Shown in pieces: positions 45,326 to 55,575 of a stretch of DNA of 64,000 bases. The notes under the pieces are model-generated. The model was not told the origin of the DNA. It saw nothing but the letters and a program-made list of their open reading frames with translations, and ran no database searches. The position numbers and the translations under genes were made by a program. Origin of the DNA: Sphingomonas sp. TREG-RG-20F-R18-01 (GTDB lineage: Bacteria; Pseudomonadota; Alphaproteobacteria; Sphingomonadales; Sphingomonadaceae); contig NZ_JAKNQQ010000005.1 in assembly GCF_022662475.1 (NCBI RefSeq), forward strand, positions 248,001 to 312,000, read 5' to 3'. Every line of letters starts with the position of its first letter. Position 1 is the first letter of the stretch.

Positions 45326-46144
45326 ATGCCGTTCCGGACCCTGATGGTGCATCTCGACGCGGGAGACGGCAATGCCAGCGTGCTGGCCGTGACGGCCGCC
45401 CTGGCGGCGCGATACGAGGCCGGCGTGATCGGCATCGCGGCCTGCGAGCCGATCCAGATCGGCTATGTCGATGGCGATTTCGCCGGCGCGCTGGCGGTGG
45501 CCGAGCGCGAGATCGTCGACGATACGCTGAAGACCGCCGGCACGGAATTCCGCGAATGTGCCGCCCTGCGGCGCCACGTCGTGGGATGGCGATCGATCCC
45601 GACGCTGGAGCCGATCGCGCACGTCGTCGCGACGGAGGCGCGCTGCGCCGATCTGGTCATCACCGGGGTCTCGACCGGCGGGATCGACACGTCGCGCCAC
45701 GCCGACACCGCCGACCTGGTGATCCGCGCCGGACGCCCGGTCCTGGTGATCCCGCCCCACGCCGTGTCCGCAGCCTTCGAAACGGTGCTGGTCGCGTGGA
45801 ACGACACGCGCGAATGCCGCCGCGCGATCAGCGACGCCCTGCCGTTTCTGGCGGGTGCCGAGCGCGTCGTCCTTGCCGGCGTCGGCAGCGCGCTGGGGGA
45901 GATCCGCGCGCAGGTCGACGACGTGGCGGCATGGCTGCGGCGGCACGCGATCACCGCCGACATCGTCATCGCTCGCGGCGATGCGGGCAATGCCAGGACC
46001 CTCGCCACGATTGCCGACGACCGCGCGGTCGACCTGATCGTCGCCGGGGCCTATGGCCACAACCGCCTCGCGGAATGGGCATTCGGGGGCGTGACGCGAA
46101 CGCTGCTGCTGAATGGCAATCACTGCGCGCTGTTGTCGCACTGA
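45326..46144 (+). CDS. Tandem-domain universal stress protein
   Basis: 272 residues, two fused UspA-like domains. The C-terminal one has the ATP-binding GAYGHNRLAEWAFGGVTRTLL; the N-terminal one ends in PVLVIPP. Such tandem proteins rise in starvation and low oxygen. ATG 45326 follows ACGGAGATG; the frame upstream is not family-like. Convergent with ackA. The shared CTACGTAG palindrome suggests co-regulation with xfp-ackA. Confidence 0.93.
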   Translation: MPFRTLMVHLDAGDGNASVLAVTAALAARYEAGVIGIAACEPIQIGYVDGDFAGALAVAEREIVDDTLKTAGTEFRECAALRRHVVGWRSIPTLEPIAHVVATEARCADLVITGVSTGGIDTSRHADTADLVIRAGRPVLVIPPHAVSAAFETVLVAWNDTRECRRAISDALPFLAGAERVVLAGVGSALGEIRAQVDDVAAWLRRHAITADIVIARGDAGNARTLATIADDRAVDLIVAGAYGHNRLAEWAFGGVTRTLLLNGNHCALLSH

Positions 46145-46177
46145 GCGCGGCCGGGTGACGGCCAGGCGGGGCCCGCG

Positions 46178-47179
46178 TCAGGCGAGCAATCGCGCCGCGT
46201 GCCAGGCGATCTGGCGGTTCTCCCGCGAGGGGAGCACGCGCTGCGGCACGGTCCCCGCCCAGGCGAGATCGGCCCGGATCAGGCCGCGGACCTGCGCGTC
46301 GTTCTCGCCGATCCCGCCGGTGAAGACGATCAGGTCCGCACCGCCCAGCGTCACCAGCATCCCGGCAACCTGCTTGGCGACCGATCGGCAGAAGATGCGG
46401 ATGGCAAGACGCGCGGCGGCCGTGTCGGTGCCGTGCAGCACCCGCAGATCCGCCGAGACGGCGGACAGGCCGAGCAGGCCCGACTCGCGGTCGATCACCG
46501 CCTCGATCGCCGCCGCATCCATCCGGCGTTCACGCAGCAGGTACAGCAGCAGCCCCGGGTCGATGTCGCCCGCGCGCGTTCCCATCACCACCCCGCCCGA
46601 GGGCGTGAGCCCCATGCTGGTGTCGACCGAGCGTCCGCCGCGCACCGCGGTCACGCTCGCCCCGTTGCCGAGATGCGCGATGACCAGGCGGTCGGGCAGC
46701 GCGTCCCCCAGCTGCGCGACGATCGATTCACACGACAGGCCGTGGAAGCCATATCGCCGGATCCCGTCCGCGCGCAGCGCCGCCGGGATCGGCAGCGTCC
46801 GGGCGACGTCGGGCATGTCGGCATGGAACCCGGTATCGAAGCAGGCGACCTGCGGCACGCTCGGATAGCGCGCCTGCGCCAGCGCGATCATCGCCAGCGC
46901 GGCCGGACCGTGCAGCGGGGCAAACGCCGATGCGCGCCGCAGCCGGTCGATCACTCCCGCATCGATCACAACCGGCGCAAACAGCTCGGTGCCGCCATGC
47001 ACGATGCGGTGGCCGATCGCATCCGGCGTCACCGCCCCGATCCGGTCGAACAGCGCGGTATCGGCGGTGCCATGCTCGATCTCGCCGGCGGCGATCTCGC
47101 GCAGCGGATCGGCGTCGGCATAGACGCCGAACTTGACCGAGGACGACCCGCCGTTGAGCGTCAGGATCGTGCGCGTCAC
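46178..47179 (-). CDS. ackA: Acetate kinase (short form)
   Basis: 333 residues from GTG 47179. Acetate kinase interconverts acetyl phosphate + ADP and acetate + ATP. Conserved [50 protein letters not shown] and FTGGIGEND are all present. It is shorter than typical (about 400) mainly because loops are trimmed; catalytic core intact. GTGA overlap with the xfp stop shows tight coupling. The enzyme would use acetyl phosphate made by phosphoketolase. Confidence 0.94.
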   Translation of the reverse strand: MTRTILTLNGGSSSVKFGVYADADPLREIAAGEIEHGTADTALFDRIGAVTPDAIGHRIVHGGTELFAPVVIDAGVIDRLRRASAFAPLHGPAALAMIALAQARYPSVPQVACFDTGFHADMPDVARTLPIPAALRADGIRRYGFHGLSCESIVAQLGDALPDRLVIAHLGNGASVTAVRGGRSVDTSMGLTPSGGVVMGTRAGDIDPGLLLYLLRERRMDAAAIEAVIDRESGLLGLSAVSADLRVLHGTDTAAARLAIRIFCRSVAKQVAGMLVTLGGADLIVFTGGIGENDAQVRGLIRADLAWAGTVPQRVLPSRENRQIAWHAARLLA

Positions 47180-49563
47180 CGCGACCAGCGCCAGTCGCGG
47201 ATTTCGGGCAGGTCCTCGCCATGCTCGGCGATGTACAGCTTGTGCCGCTCCATCGTCGCCCAATAGCGCTGCGTCTCCGCCCCGACCCGGTCGCGCAGCC
47301 GCGGAATGCGCACGATCGCGTCGAGGGCGAGCCGGAACCGGTCGAGATCGTTGAGCACGACCATGTCGAACGGGGTGGTCGTGGTGCCCTCTTCCTTGAA
47401 CCCGCGCACATGGAAATTGTGGTGGTTGGGCTGGCGATACGCTAGCCGATGGATCAGCGCGGGATAGCCGTGGAACGCGAAGATCACCGGGACGTCGGAC
47501 GTGAACAGCGCGGTGAAGGCGCTGTCGTCGAGTCCGTGCGGATGCTCCGATTGCGGCTGGAGCACCATCAGGTCGACGACGTTGACGACGCGGATACGAA
47601 TGTCGGGGATATATTCGCGGAGCAGCTGTACCGCCGCGAGCGTCTCCAGCGTCGGCACGTCGCCCGCGCACGCCATCACCACGTCGGGCGTTCCGTCCGG
47701 GTCACTCGCCCAGTCCCAGATGCCCGCACCGGCGGTACAGTGCCGCACCGCCTCGTCGATCCCGAGCCACTGCCATTCGGGCTGCTTCCCCGCGACGATC
47801 ACGTTCACATAGTGCCGGCTGCGCAGGCAATGATCCGCGACCGACAACAGGCAGTTCGCATCGGGCGGCAGATAGATCCGCGCGACGCTCGCGGTCTTGG
47901 TCGCAACATGGTCGAGGAACCCCGGGTCCTGGTGCGACAGCCCATTATGGTCCTGCCGCCAGACATGCGAGGTCAGCAGGTAATTGAGCGACGCGATCGG
48001 CCGCCGCCACGCGATGCCGCTCGAAACCTTGAGCCATTTGGCATGCTGGTTGACCATCGAATCGACGATGTGGACGAACGCCTCGTAACAGCTGAACAGC
48101 CCGTGCCGCCCGGTCAGCAAATAGCCCTCGAGCCAGCCTTGGCAGAGATGCTCGCTCAGCACCTCCATCACCCGCCCGTCGCGGTCGAGATGCTCGTCGA
48201 CGGGGTCGATCTCCGCAATCCACGCCTTGCCAGACACCTCATAGACCGCCTGCAACCGGTTCGACGCGGTCTCGTCCGGGCCGAACAGGCGGAAGTTGGT
48301 CGTGTCCGCGTTGAGCGCCATCACGTCGCGCAGATAGCCGCCGAGCACCGCGGTCGCCGCCGCGGTCACCGCGCCCGGCGCGGGCACCGCCAGCGCGGAC
48401 GCGCGGAAATCGGGAAGCGCGAGCGGGACGAGCAGCTCGCCGCCATTGGCGTGCGGGTTCGACCCCATCCGGCGATGCCCGGTCGGCGCGAGCGACGCAT
48501 AGTCCTCGCGGAACTTGCCGTTTGAGTCGAACAATTCGTGCGCGTCGTAGCTTTGCAGCCACGTGTCGAGCTGGACGAGATGCTCGGGGTTCTTGAAGTC
48601 GGCGATCGGCACCTGGTGCGCACGCCAGGTGCCCTCGACCGGCTTGCCGTCGACCTCCTTCGGCCCGGTCCACCCCTTGGGCGTCTTGAGCACGATCATC
48701 GGCCAGCGCGGGCGTGCGGCATCGTCCGCGCCGGTGCGCGCGATCCGCTGGATCTCCGCGATCCGCGTGAGCACCGCATCCAGCGTGGCGGCGAGCAATT
48801 GGTGGACCATCTCCGGATCGTCGCCCTCGACGAACCACGGTTCGTGGCCATAGCCGTGCAGCAGGTCGGTCAGTTCCTCGCGGCCGATCCGCGCGAGCAC
48901 GGTCGGGTTGGCGATCTTGAAGCCGTTGAGATGCAGGATCGGCAGCACCGCGCCATCGCGTGCGGGGTTGAGGAACTTGTTGCCGTGCCAGCTCGCCGCC
49001 AGCGCGCCCGTCTCCGCCTCGCCGTCGCCGATCACACAGGCGACGACCAGATCGGGATTGTCGAACGCCGCGCCGTACGCATGCGCAAGCGAATAGCCGA
49101 GCTCGCCACCTTCGTGGATCGACCCCGGCGTCTCAGGCGCAACATGGCTCGGAATGCCACCCGGCCAGGAGAATTGGCGGAACAGCCGGTCCATCCCGCC
49201 GCGGCTCCGCTCGATCGCGGGATAGCGTTCGGTGTACGATCCTTCGAGATAGGTGTTGGCGACGATCCCGGGGCCGCCGTGCCCGGGGCCGACGATCAGG
49301 ATCATGTCGAGATCGCGCTCCACGATCACGCGGTTGAGATGGACGTACAGCAGGTTGAGCCCCGGCGTCGTCCCCCAATGCCCCAGCAGCCGGGTCTTGA
49401 CGTCGGAGATCGCGAGCGGCTGATCGAGCAAGGGGTTGGAGCGCAGGTAGATTTGCCCGACTGACAGGTAATTGGCCGCGCGCCAATAGCCGTGCATCCG
49501 CCGCAGCAAATCGGGCGAGAGCGGCGCTTCCGGGGGCGGGACCGAGGCGATGGGGTCGGTCAT
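47176..49563 (-). CDS. xfp: Xylulose-5-phosphate/fructose-6-phosphate phosphoketolase
   Basis: 795 residues, thiamine-diphosphate enzyme. It cleaves xylulose-5-P or fructose-6-P with phosphate to acetyl phosphate plus a sugar phosphate. Diagnostic segments: [71 protein letters not shown] (ThDP motif), [12 protein letters not shown] and [16 protein letters not shown] segment ([13 protein letters not shown] here). ATG 49563 matches the family; it is the first gene of xfp-ackA. Confidence 0.97.
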   Translation of the reverse strand: MTDPIASVPPPEAPLSPDLLRRMHGYWRAANYLSVGQIYLRSNPLLDQPLAISDVKTRLLGHWGTTPGLNLLYVHLNRVIVERDLDMILIVGPGHGGPGIVANTYLEGSYTERYPAIERSRGGMDRLFRQFSWPGGIPSHVAPETPGSIHEGGELGYSLAHAYGAAFDNPDLVVACVIGDGEAETGALAASWHGNKFLNPARDGAVLPILHLNGFKIANPTVLARIGREELTDLLHGYGHEPWFVEGDDPEMVHQLLAATLDAVLTRIAEIQRIARTGADDAARPRWPMIVLKTPKGWTGPKEVDGKPVEGTWRAHQVPIADFKNPEHLVQLDTWLQSYDAHELFDSNGKFREDYASLAPTGHRRMGSNPHANGGELLVPLALPDFRASALAVPAPGAVTAAATAVLGGYLRDVMALNADTTNFRLFGPDETASNRLQAVYEVSGKAWIAEIDPVDEHLDRDGRVMEVLSEHLCQGWLEGYLLTGRHGLFSCYEAFVHIVDSMVNQHAKWLKVSSGIAWRRPIASLNYLLTSHVWRQDHNGLSHQDPGFLDHVATKTASVARIYLPPDANCLLSVADHCLRSRHYVNVIVAGKQPEWQWLGIDEAVRHCTAGAGIWDWASDPDGTPDVVMACAGDVPTLETLAAVQLLREYIPDIRIRVVNVVDLMVLQPQSEHPHGLDDSAFTALFTSDVPVIFAFHGYPALIHRLAYRQPNHHNFHVRGFKEEGTTTTPFDMVVLNDLDRFRLALDAIVRIPRLRDRVGAETQRYWATMERHKLYIAEHGEDLPEIRDWRWSR

Positions 49564-49628
49564 GCGGGTTCCTGTCGATGGCTGGCCCTGTCCTTGCGCG
49601 TTCGGCACGGGCGCGTCTCTGGAGGAAA

Positions 49629-49636
49629 CTACGTAG
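49629..49636. promoter_or_regulatory. CTACGTAG palindrome, upstream of xfp-ackA
   Basis: Lies 66 bases upstream of xfp ATG 49563 and 49 bases upstream of the divergent TRIC-family gene. Matches the site at 45204-45211; the minus-strand context is TGCGCACCGCGCGCTACGTAG. Confidence 0.5.
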
Positions 49637-49684
49637 CGCGCGGTGCGCATTCCCTTGGCGGGCAGGCTGCCCTAGGGAACGGAA

Positions 49685-50320
49685 ATGCCCGCGCAATTCC
49701 CCTGGCAATTCGGCTCCGTGCTGCCGTGGCTCGACCTGTTCGGGATCGCCGTCTTCGCGATCACCGGCGCGCTCGCCGCGATCCGGCATCGCCAGACGCT
49801 CGTCACCGCGACCTTCTTTGCGCTGATCACCGGCACCGGCGGCGGATCGGTGCGCGACCTGCTGATCGGCGCGCCAGTGTTCTGGGTGCACGACCGGCTC
49901 GTCGCGGGGACGTGCCTCGCGGTCGCGGTGCTGGTGTGGACGACTCCGCAACGCTGGTGGAAGGGCACCGCGCTCGACTGGCTCGATGCGGTGGGCCTGG
50001 CGGCGTACGCGGTGTTCGGCGCGGCGAAGGCGCTCGCGTTCGGCATTCCACCGGTGCCCGCCGCCTTGATGGGCGTGGTGACCGCGTGCGTCGGCGGGAT
50101 CATCCGCGACGTGCTCGCCGGCGAACCGTCGATCCTGATGCGGCCGGAGCTTTATGTGACCGCGGCGGCACTGGCGGCAGGGCTGTATGTGGTGCTGGTG
50201 ACGGTGGGGGTATCACCCAACCTCGCCGCGCCGGTGGCGGCGGTTTGCGGCTTTGCGCTGCGGGCTGCGGCGATCCATTTTAGGCTGGCGCTACCCGCCT
50301 ACGGCAAAGCCCCCGATTAA
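49685..50320 (+). CDS. Trimeric intracellular cation channel family protein
   Basis: 211 residues, seven membrane segments in two repeats: FGIAVFAITGALAAIRHRQ...GTGGGSVRDLLIG and DAVGLAAYAVFGAAKA...GVVTACVGGIIRDVLAGEPS. The duplicated G-G-RD pattern is the TRIC/UPF0126 (YadS) family, prokaryotic potassium-permeable channels. ATG 49685 begins MPAQFPW. Divergent from xfp. Confidence 0.93.
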   Translation: MPAQFPWQFGSVLPWLDLFGIAVFAITGALAAIRHRQTLVTATFFALITGTGGGSVRDLLIGAPVFWVHDRLVAGTCLAVAVLVWTTPQRWWKGTALDWLDAVGLAAYAVFGAAKALAFGIPPVPAALMGVVTACVGGIIRDVLAGEPSILMRPELYVTAAALAAGLYVVLVTVGVSPNLAAPVAAVCGFALRAAAIHFRLALPAYGKAPD

Positions 50321-50402
50321 CCCACCCGTGGACGGCTCGGCGCAAGGGAACCCTCGTAACCGGCCGCGCGCTTTCCTATCTCATCCTCTGGCGCTTCCAT
50401 CA

Positions 50403-50417
50403 GAACAGAAGTAGAAC
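50403..50417 (+). promoter_or_regulatory. LexA (SOS) box of uvrA
   Basis: GAACAGAAGTAGAAC is a GAAC-N7-GAAC direct repeat, the alphaproteobacterial LexA box (equivalent to GTTC-N7-GTTC on the other strand). It ends 8 bases before ATG 50426, so LexA would block transcription or initiation. The position before a known SOS gene makes the call strong. Confidence 0.85.
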
Positions 50418-50425
50418 TCGCTCTT

Positions 50426-53323
50426 ATGCTGACTCATATTTCCGTGCGCGGCGCGCGCGAGCACAATCTCAAGGACGTGTCGGTCGATATCCCGCGCGAT
50501 ACGCTGACGGTCATCACCGGCCTGTCGGGGAGCGGCAAGTCGAGCCTCGCGTTCGACACGATCTACGCAGAGGGCCAGCGCCGCTACGTCGAATCGCTCA
50601 GCGCCTACGCGCGCCAGTTCCTCGAACTGATGCAGAAGCCCGACGTCGACCATATCGAGGGCCTGTCGCCGGCGATCAGCATCGAGCAGAAGACCACCAG
50701 CCGCAACCCGCGCTCGACCGTCGCGACCGTCACCGAGATCTACGATTACATGCGCCTGCTGTGGGCGCGCGTCGGCATTCCGTACTCGCCCGCGACCGGC
50801 GAGCCGATCGCCGCGCAGACCGTCAGCCAGATGGTCGACCGCGTGATGGCGCTCCCCGAGGGCACGCGGCTCTATCTGCTCGCGCCGGTCGTGCGCGGGC
50901 GCAAGGGCGAATACAAGAAGGAGCTGCTCGAATGGCAGAAGGCAGGGTTCACCCGCGTCCGCATCGACGGCGAGATCCATGAGATCGACGAAGCCCCCGC
51001 GATCGACAAGAAGTTCAAGCATGACCTCGAGGTCGTCGTCGACCGCCTCGTCATCGGTCCCGACATCGCGACGCGCCTTGCCGAAAGCTTCGAGGCCGCG
51101 CTGAAACTCGCCGACGGGCTCGCCTATGTCGACCCCGCCGATCCGGTCGAGGTCCATACCCCCAAGCAGGAAGTCCTCGGCGACAACGCGCCCCCCGGCC
51201 GCATCGTGTTCAGCGAGAAGTTCGCCTGCCCGATCTCGGGCTTCACGATCGCCGAGATCGAACCGCGGCTGTTCTCGTTCAACGCCCCCCAGGGCGCGTG
51301 CCCGGCCTGTGACGGCCTCGGCGAAAAACTGCTGTTCGACGAGGATCTCGTCGTCCCCAACCATGCGCTCAGCATCAAGAAGGGCGCGGTCGTGCCGTGG
51401 GCCAAGTCCAACCCGCCGAGCCCTTATTACATGCAGGTCCTCGGCAGCCTCGCGCGCGAATTCGACTTCAGCCTCGAAACCCCCTGGGAAGACCTGCCCG
51501 ACGAAGCGCAACGCACGATCCTGCACGGCACCAAGGGCAAGCCCGTCACGCTGACCTTCATCGACGGCAAGAAGTCGTACGACGTCAAGAAGCCGTTCGA
51601 AGGCGTGATCGGCAACCTCAACCGCCGGATGCTCTCGACCGAGAGCGCGTGGATGCGCGAGGAACTCAACAAATACCAGAGCGCCGCGCCGTGCGAGGTC
51701 TGCCACGGCGGCCGCCTCAAGCCCGAGGCGCTCGCGGTCAAGATCGGGATGCGCGACATCTCGAGCGTCACGCGCCTCTCGGTCGTCGACGCGCTCACCT
51801 GGTTCGAGCAAGTCCCCGCCGACCTCAGCGACCAGCAACGCGCGATCGCCGAGCGGATCCTCAAGGAAATCCTCGAGCGCCTCGGCTTCCTCAACAACGT
51901 CGGGCTCGACTATCTCAACCTCGATCGCACCTCGGGCACGCTGTCGGGCGGCGAATCGCAGCGCATCCGGCTCGCGTCGCAGATCGGCAGCGGGCTGTCG
52001 GGCGTGCTCTACGTGCTCGATGAACCCAGCATCGGGCTCCACCAGCGCGACAACGACATGCTGCTCAAGACGCTGCGGCGTCTGCGCGATCTCGGCAACA
52101 CCGTGCTCGTCGTCGAGCATGACGAGGATGCGATCCGCACCGCCGATTATGTGATCGACATGGGGCCGGGCGCGGGCGTGCGCGGCGGGCATATCGTCGC
52201 GCAGGGCACGTTCGAGGAAGTCCTCGCCAATGAGAACAGCATCACCGCGGATTATCTGTCGGGCCGACGCGAGGTCGCGGTGCCCAAGACCCGGCGCAAG
52301 GGCAATGGCAAGAAGATCACCGTCCACAACGCCACCGCCAACAACCTGAAAGGCGTGACCGCGAGCCTCCCGCTCGGCACCTTCACCTGCATCACCGGGG
52401 TCAGCGGCAGCGGCAAGTCGAGCTTCACGATCGACACGTTGTTCGCCGCCGCGTCGCGCACGCTGAACGGCGCGCGGATCGTCCAGGGCAAGCACGACAA
52501 GATCACCGGCCTGCAATATCTCGACAAGGTCATCGACATCGACCAGTCGCCGATCGGCCGCACCCCGCGCTCCAACCCCGCGACCTATACCGGCAGCTTC
52601 ACCCAGATCCGCGACTGGTTCGCCGGGCTCCCCGAATCGCAGGCGCGCGGTTACAAGCCCGGGCGATTCAGCTTCAACGTCAAGGGCGGGCGCTGCGAGG
52701 CGTGCCAGGGCGACGGGTTGCTCAAGATCGAGATGCACTTCCTCCCCGACGTCTATGTGACGTGCGACGTGTGCCACGGCGAACGCTACAACCGCGAGAC
52801 GCTCGAGGTGAAGTTCAAGGGCAAGAGCATCGCCGACGTGCTCGACATGACGGTCGAGGATGCGGTCGACTTCTTCAAGGCGGTCCCGCCGATCCGCGAC
52901 AAGATGGCGATGCTCGAGGAAGTGGGCCTCGGCTACGTCAAGGTCGGCCAGCAGGCGACGACACTGTCGGGCGGCGAGGCGCAGCGCGTCAAGCTCGCCA
53001 AGGAACTGTCCCGCCGTGCGACGGGACAGACGCTGTATATCCTCGATGAACCGACGACCGGGCTGCATTTCGAGGACGTGCGCAAGCTGCTCGAAGTGCT
53101 CCACCAACTGGTCGAGCAGGGGAATACGGTGGTCGTGATCGAGCACAATCTGGATGTGATCAAGACCGCCGACTGGGTGCTGGATCTAGGGCCTGAGGGC
53201 GGTGTGAAGGGCGGGGAGATCGTCGCGCAGGGGACGCCGGAGGTTGTGGCAAAGGCGAAGGGCTCGTTTACCGGCAAGTACCTTGCCCCGCTCTTGAGCC
53301 GTCCCGCCGCTACGGCGGCATGA
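50426..53323 (+). CDS. uvrA: Excinuclease ABC subunit A
   Basis: 965 residues. UvrA recognises damaged DNA in nucleotide excision repair and loads UvrB. Two ABC ATPase units: Walker [15 protein letters not shown] and [14 protein letters not shown], signatures [11 protein letters not shown] and [11 protein letters not shown]. Zinc fingers: CPISGF...CPACDG in the first half and CEACQGDG...[10 protein letters not shown] in the second. Complete. LexA box upstream indicates SOS control; hairpin at 53351-53375 follows. Confidence 0.98.
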   Translation: MLTHISVRGAREHNLKDVSVDIPRDTLTVITGLSGSGKSSLAFDTIYAEGQRRYVESLSAYARQFLELMQKPDVDHIEGLSPAISIEQKTTSRNPRSTVATVTEIYDYMRLLWARVGIPYSPATGEPIAAQTVSQMVDRVMALPEGTRLYLLAPVVRGRKGEYKKELLEWQKAGFTRVRIDGEIHEIDEAPAIDKKFKHDLEVVVDRLVIGPDIATRLAESFEAALKLADGLAYVDPADPVEVHTPKQEVLGDNAPPGRIVFSEKFACPISGFTIAEIEPRLFSFNAPQGACPACDGLGEKLLFDEDLVVPNHALSIKKGAVVPWAKSNPPSPYYMQVLGSLAREFDFSLETPWEDLPDEAQRTILHGTKGKPVTLTFIDGKKSYDVKKPFEGVIGNLNRRMLSTESAWMREELNKYQSAAPCEVCHGGRLKPEALAVKIGMRDISSVTRLSVVDALTWFEQVPADLSDQQRAIAERILKEILERLGFLNNVGLDYLNLDRTSGTLSGGESQRIRLASQIGSGLSGVLYVLDEPSIGLHQRDNDMLLKTLRRLRDLGNTVLVVEHDEDAIRTADYVIDMGPGAGVRGGHIVAQGTFEEVLANENSITADYLSGRREVAVPKTRRKGNGKKITVHNATANNLKGVTASLPLGTFTCITGVSGSGKSSFTIDTLFAAASRTLNGARIVQGKHDKITGLQYLDKVIDIDQSPIGRTPRSNPATYTGSFTQIRDWFAGLPESQARGYKPGRFSFNVKGGRCEACQGDGLLKIEMHFLPDVYVTCDVCHGERYNRETLEVKFKGKSIADVLDMTVEDAVDFFKAVPPIRDKMAMLEEVGLGYVKVGQQATTLSGGEAQRVKLAKELSRRATGQTLYILDEPTTGLHFEDVRKLLEVLHQLVEQGNTVVVIEHNLDVIKTADWVLDLGPEGGVKGGEIVAQGTPEVVAKAKGSFTGKYLAPLLSRPAATAA

Positions 53324-53350
53324 CGACGACGGAGTGGTCGTGGCCGCAGG

Positions 53351-53375
53351 TCGAACAGTCCGGGGGACTGTTCGA
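53351..53375 (+). terminator. Hairpin after uvrA
   Basis: Perfect 11-base stem TCGAACAGTCC/GGACTGTTCGA with a three-G loop, 27 bases past the uvrA stop. No T-tract follows, so it may be a Rho-assisted stop or part of a repeat. Confidence 0.5.
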
Positions 53376-53396
53376 TCGAGTACATGCGCAGCAGGG

Positions 53397-53423
53397 CGTA
53401 ATCAAGACCGCGGACTTGATACT
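53397..53423 (+). repeat. Degenerate copy of a uvrA 3' segment
   Basis: About 21 of 27 bases match uvrA positions 53157-53183 ([12 protein letters not shown] in uvrA); this segment still reads VIKTADLIL before breaking up. It could be a relic of a small tandem duplication of the gene's end. The match is short, so chance similarity cannot be excluded. Confidence 0.35.
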
Positions 53424-53470
53424 GTCTCGAGTGTGAGGTCGGCGTCTAGGGCGCGATCGTCGAACAGAGA

Positions 53471-53811
53471 TGATCGTGGTTTCTCGAAGGGATTCTCCGG
53501 GTTTTGCGCTCGGGCGCGCAGTGGCGCGACCTACCCGAGCGGTATGGTCCCGCTGATCACATGCTACAACCGCCTTTCCCAGGGGCGCACGCTGGCGTTT
53601 AGGAGCAACTGATGGATGCCATCATCGCGACGATGATATCCAGATGACTTGAAGCCCTTCAATCCCGGGGCACCAGCAGGCTACGACCGCAAAAGAGGGG
53701 GCCTTGATTCAGCGCCTCGGTCGCTTCCGAGGCGGGTTCACGACCAAGGTCCACGCGGTCGTTGATGCGCAAGGGCTCTCGATCCAACCAAACCTGACAG
53801 TAAATGGGTGA
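53471..53811 (+). pseudogene. IS5-family transposase relic
   Basis: Three conserved blocks of IS5-type transposases remain in order: WFLEGILRVLRSGAQWRDLP with ERYGP (from 53477), a middle part DDIQM...HQQATTAKEGALIQRLGR, and GRFRGGFTTKVHAVVDAQGL running to a stop at 53809-53811. They are split by at least one frameshift (after ERYGP) and an in-frame TGA (after DDIQMT). The DDE catalytic C-terminal half is missing. No clear terminal inverted repeats seen. Confidence 0.85.
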
Positions 53812-53964
53812 TACAACGGAACCGCTGTATCTGGACTGCCGGATCGCATTAATTCGCAAGTTTTTGCGGCAAAAGTGCTCACCGAATGGTGACCGACATC
53901 TAGCTTTTATTGGAGAAGAGATCTATCGACCCATTGCAAATATTGTCTCGGGGGGGACATACAC

Positions 53965-55020
53965 GTGCCGATCAACCATATATCGCCACTTGATGGTTTC
54001 CGCGCTCTTGCGATTCTGATCGTCTTTGTCGCACATTGCGGACTCGAAAAGCTTGTCCCGGGCGGATTCGGGGTCACTATATTCTTCTTTCTGAGCGGTT
54101 ATTTGATCACCACGCTACTGCGTGCAGAGTTTGCGCAGACCGGACGTATTGACATAAGAGCCTTTTATGTCAGGCGAAGCGTACGCATCTTGCCCTCACT
54201 CTACATTACAGTCCTGCTCCTTCTGGGTTTAACCCAATGGCTTCCCGCCGAGCATCCTGCCGAGTTCTGGGGTGTATTTTTGCAACTGGCCTTTCTGACC
54301 AACTACCCCTGGATTACCGGCAATGCACAGGGGGTCACCGGACCGCCGCTGTGGAGCCTCGCGGTCGAAGAGCATTTTTACCTGGTATTTCCTGTTATTT
54401 TTTCGGCGACGTTAGCGGCCCTTCCGCCGCGAAAAGCTGCTGGCCTGTGCCTGGGTGCGTGCATCGCGGTTCTCGGGATCCGTCTTGCAACCGTTGCGAC
54501 CATATCCGACATCGGCAAAATCTATTATTGGACGCACACGCGGATCGACAGCATTCTCTTCGGATGCTGCCTCGCTTTGTGGCAGAATCCGGTTCTCGAC
54601 AAAGGCGCATGGCGGCCACGTCTTCTCCACGTGCTGTTCGCCTTGGCCATTCTCTTGGGGTGTTTAGCCATCCGGGACGAGCTTTTTCGCCAGACGGTCC
54701 GTTACACCTTGCAAGGCGGTGCGTTGTTCGTGATCTTCAGCTACGCTATTCATGATCGCGGCTGGATGTCGATCGCACTCTCCACCCGACCGCTGCGTAT
54801 AATCGCGCTCTATTCCTATACGCTGTACTTGATTCATGTGCCTATTATCGCCGGGGTACATGCCCTGTTTCCAGCGTTGGGGCTGCTGGGCCTCATCGTC
54901 ATCAGCGGCGCGCTCTCGATGCTGTACGCCGCAGGAATGTATGCGCTGGTCGAGCAACCCGCGGCAAACTGGCGCCGACGCTTCCGTTCATTCAGCAGGA
55001 CGATACCCCTCGCGACCTGA
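53965..55020 (+). CDS. Acyltransferase family 3 membrane protein (OafA/YrhL-like)
   Basis: 351 residues, GTG start after GGGGGGA. About ten membrane helices. LDGFRALAILIVFVAHCG (conserved His H24 and Arg R13) is the family N-terminus; FLSGYLITTLL, RRSVRILPSLY and the SLAVEEHFYLVFP motif are typical. Such enzymes O-acetylate or otherwise acylate surface sugars. Codons are visibly less G/C-biased than the neighbours and the gene sits next to an IS relic, so horizontal acquisition is likely. Stands alone. Confidence 0.93.
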   Translation: MPINHISPLDGFRALAILIVFVAHCGLEKLVPGGFGVTIFFFLSGYLITTLLRAEFAQTGRIDIRAFYVRRSVRILPSLYITVLLLLGLTQWLPAEHPAEFWGVFLQLAFLTNYPWITGNAQGVTGPPLWSLAVEEHFYLVFPVIFSATLAALPPRKAAGLCLGACIAVLGIRLATVATISDIGKIYYWTHTRIDSILFGCCLALWQNPVLDKGAWRPRLLHVLFALAILLGCLAIRDELFRQTVRYTLQGGALFVIFSYAIHDRGWMSIALSTRPLRIIALYSYTLYLIHVPIIAGVHALFPALGLLGLIVISGALSMLYAAGMYALVEQPAANWRRRFRSFSRTIPLAT

Positions 55021-55027
55021 CGCGACA

Positions 55028-55312
55028 TCACGGTCGCCCCCCAACTCGCCAACACCCCGTGCCAGTGTCCCGTGCGTCGGACAGGTCAGCCCGAATGGCG
55101 CCGTAAGGAAGCTTGCCGCTTCCTAGGACGAGCGGCGCTGCGGCGGTCGGCCGCGCACGACGCTGTTCGGGACCGAGATACCCCGTCGCCGGGCCGATCA
55201 CCGCCCCGCCGACCGACACTTCCGCCACGTCGAGCAACGCGTCGGTCAGCTCGGGCGCTTCGTCCGCGGGATCAAGCCAGCCGCGATCAGAATGTCGAAC
55301 GCTCTCGGTCAT
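55028..55312 (-). pseudogene. BrnA-like antitoxin, probably decayed
   Basis: 94-codon frame with GAGGAAGG before ATG 55312. The start RGWLDPADEAPELTDALLD with an acidic D/E-P-A-P-E-L-T signature, RRARP, and the final DARDTGTGCW track the BrnA antitoxin pattern (ends in xxLRATGxGWQxR). The middle GSGKLPYGAI is out of pattern and contains a small hairpin at about 55108-55124, and the usual helical C-terminus is missing, so it looks damaged. The upstream relic on the same strand looks like the BrnT toxin, which matches brnT-brnA order. Confidence 0.5.
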
Positions 55313-55393
55313 CGGCCTTCCTCATCGAAGGGTTCGACGTCCATGCGGGGGAAGCAACGCCCCGACTTCCGGGAGCATGCCCTCCCACCCCCG

Positions 55394-55487
55394 CCGTCAC
55401 CCTGAACGCGTTTCAGGGTCCACCGCTCCACAGGGACGGTCCAAGCGTGTTGCGTCGTGGATGCTGAAACAAGTTCAGCATGACGGA
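55394..55487. repeat. Dispersed inverted repeat, family D (CCCTGAAC...TTTCAGGG)
   Basis: Left arm CCGTCACCCTGAACGCGTTT with CAGGGTCCA; right arm GGATGCTGAAACAAGTTC with AGCATGACGG. Arms resemble each other in inverted orientation (TGAAAC-type core, GACGG ends). A widespread sphingomonad-type repeat. It appears to be inserted in the BrnT relic. Confidence 0.75.
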
Positions 55488-55494
55488 AGAAGGA

Positions 55495-55575
55495 GGATCA
55501 ACGCGGCCTCGGCAAAGTACAGCCCGCGCTCTCGCAGCGTGGCGTCGCGCCTGGCCAGGTCGAGTCTGATTTCCC
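55495..55575 (-). pseudogene. BrnT toxin N-terminal relic
   Basis: On the minus strand the frame reads GEIRLDLARRDATLRERGLY followed by FAEAALIL, close to BrnT starts (I-F-DPAKRDATLRERGLDFADA). Directly after, the frame enters repeat family D and hits a stop. Start codon not found; the rest of BrnT is not recognisable. A toxin gene destroyed by repeat insertion is the simplest reading. Confidence 0.7.

Larger units (their letters stand above)
53324..53964. other. Decayed accessory DNA between uvrA and the acyltransferase gene
   Basis: 641 bases that contain a hairpin (53351-53375), a short stretch resembling the 3' end of uvrA (53397-53423), a broken IS5-family transposase (53471-53811) and a lower-GC leader to the acyltransferase gene. 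No intact gene. Confidence 0.7.

Noticed and set aside
50381..53146. 921-codon open frame on the minus strand opposite uvrA
   Set aside because: Composition-driven shadow of uvrA, rich in Asp/Arg/Ala/Leu, without recognisable domains.
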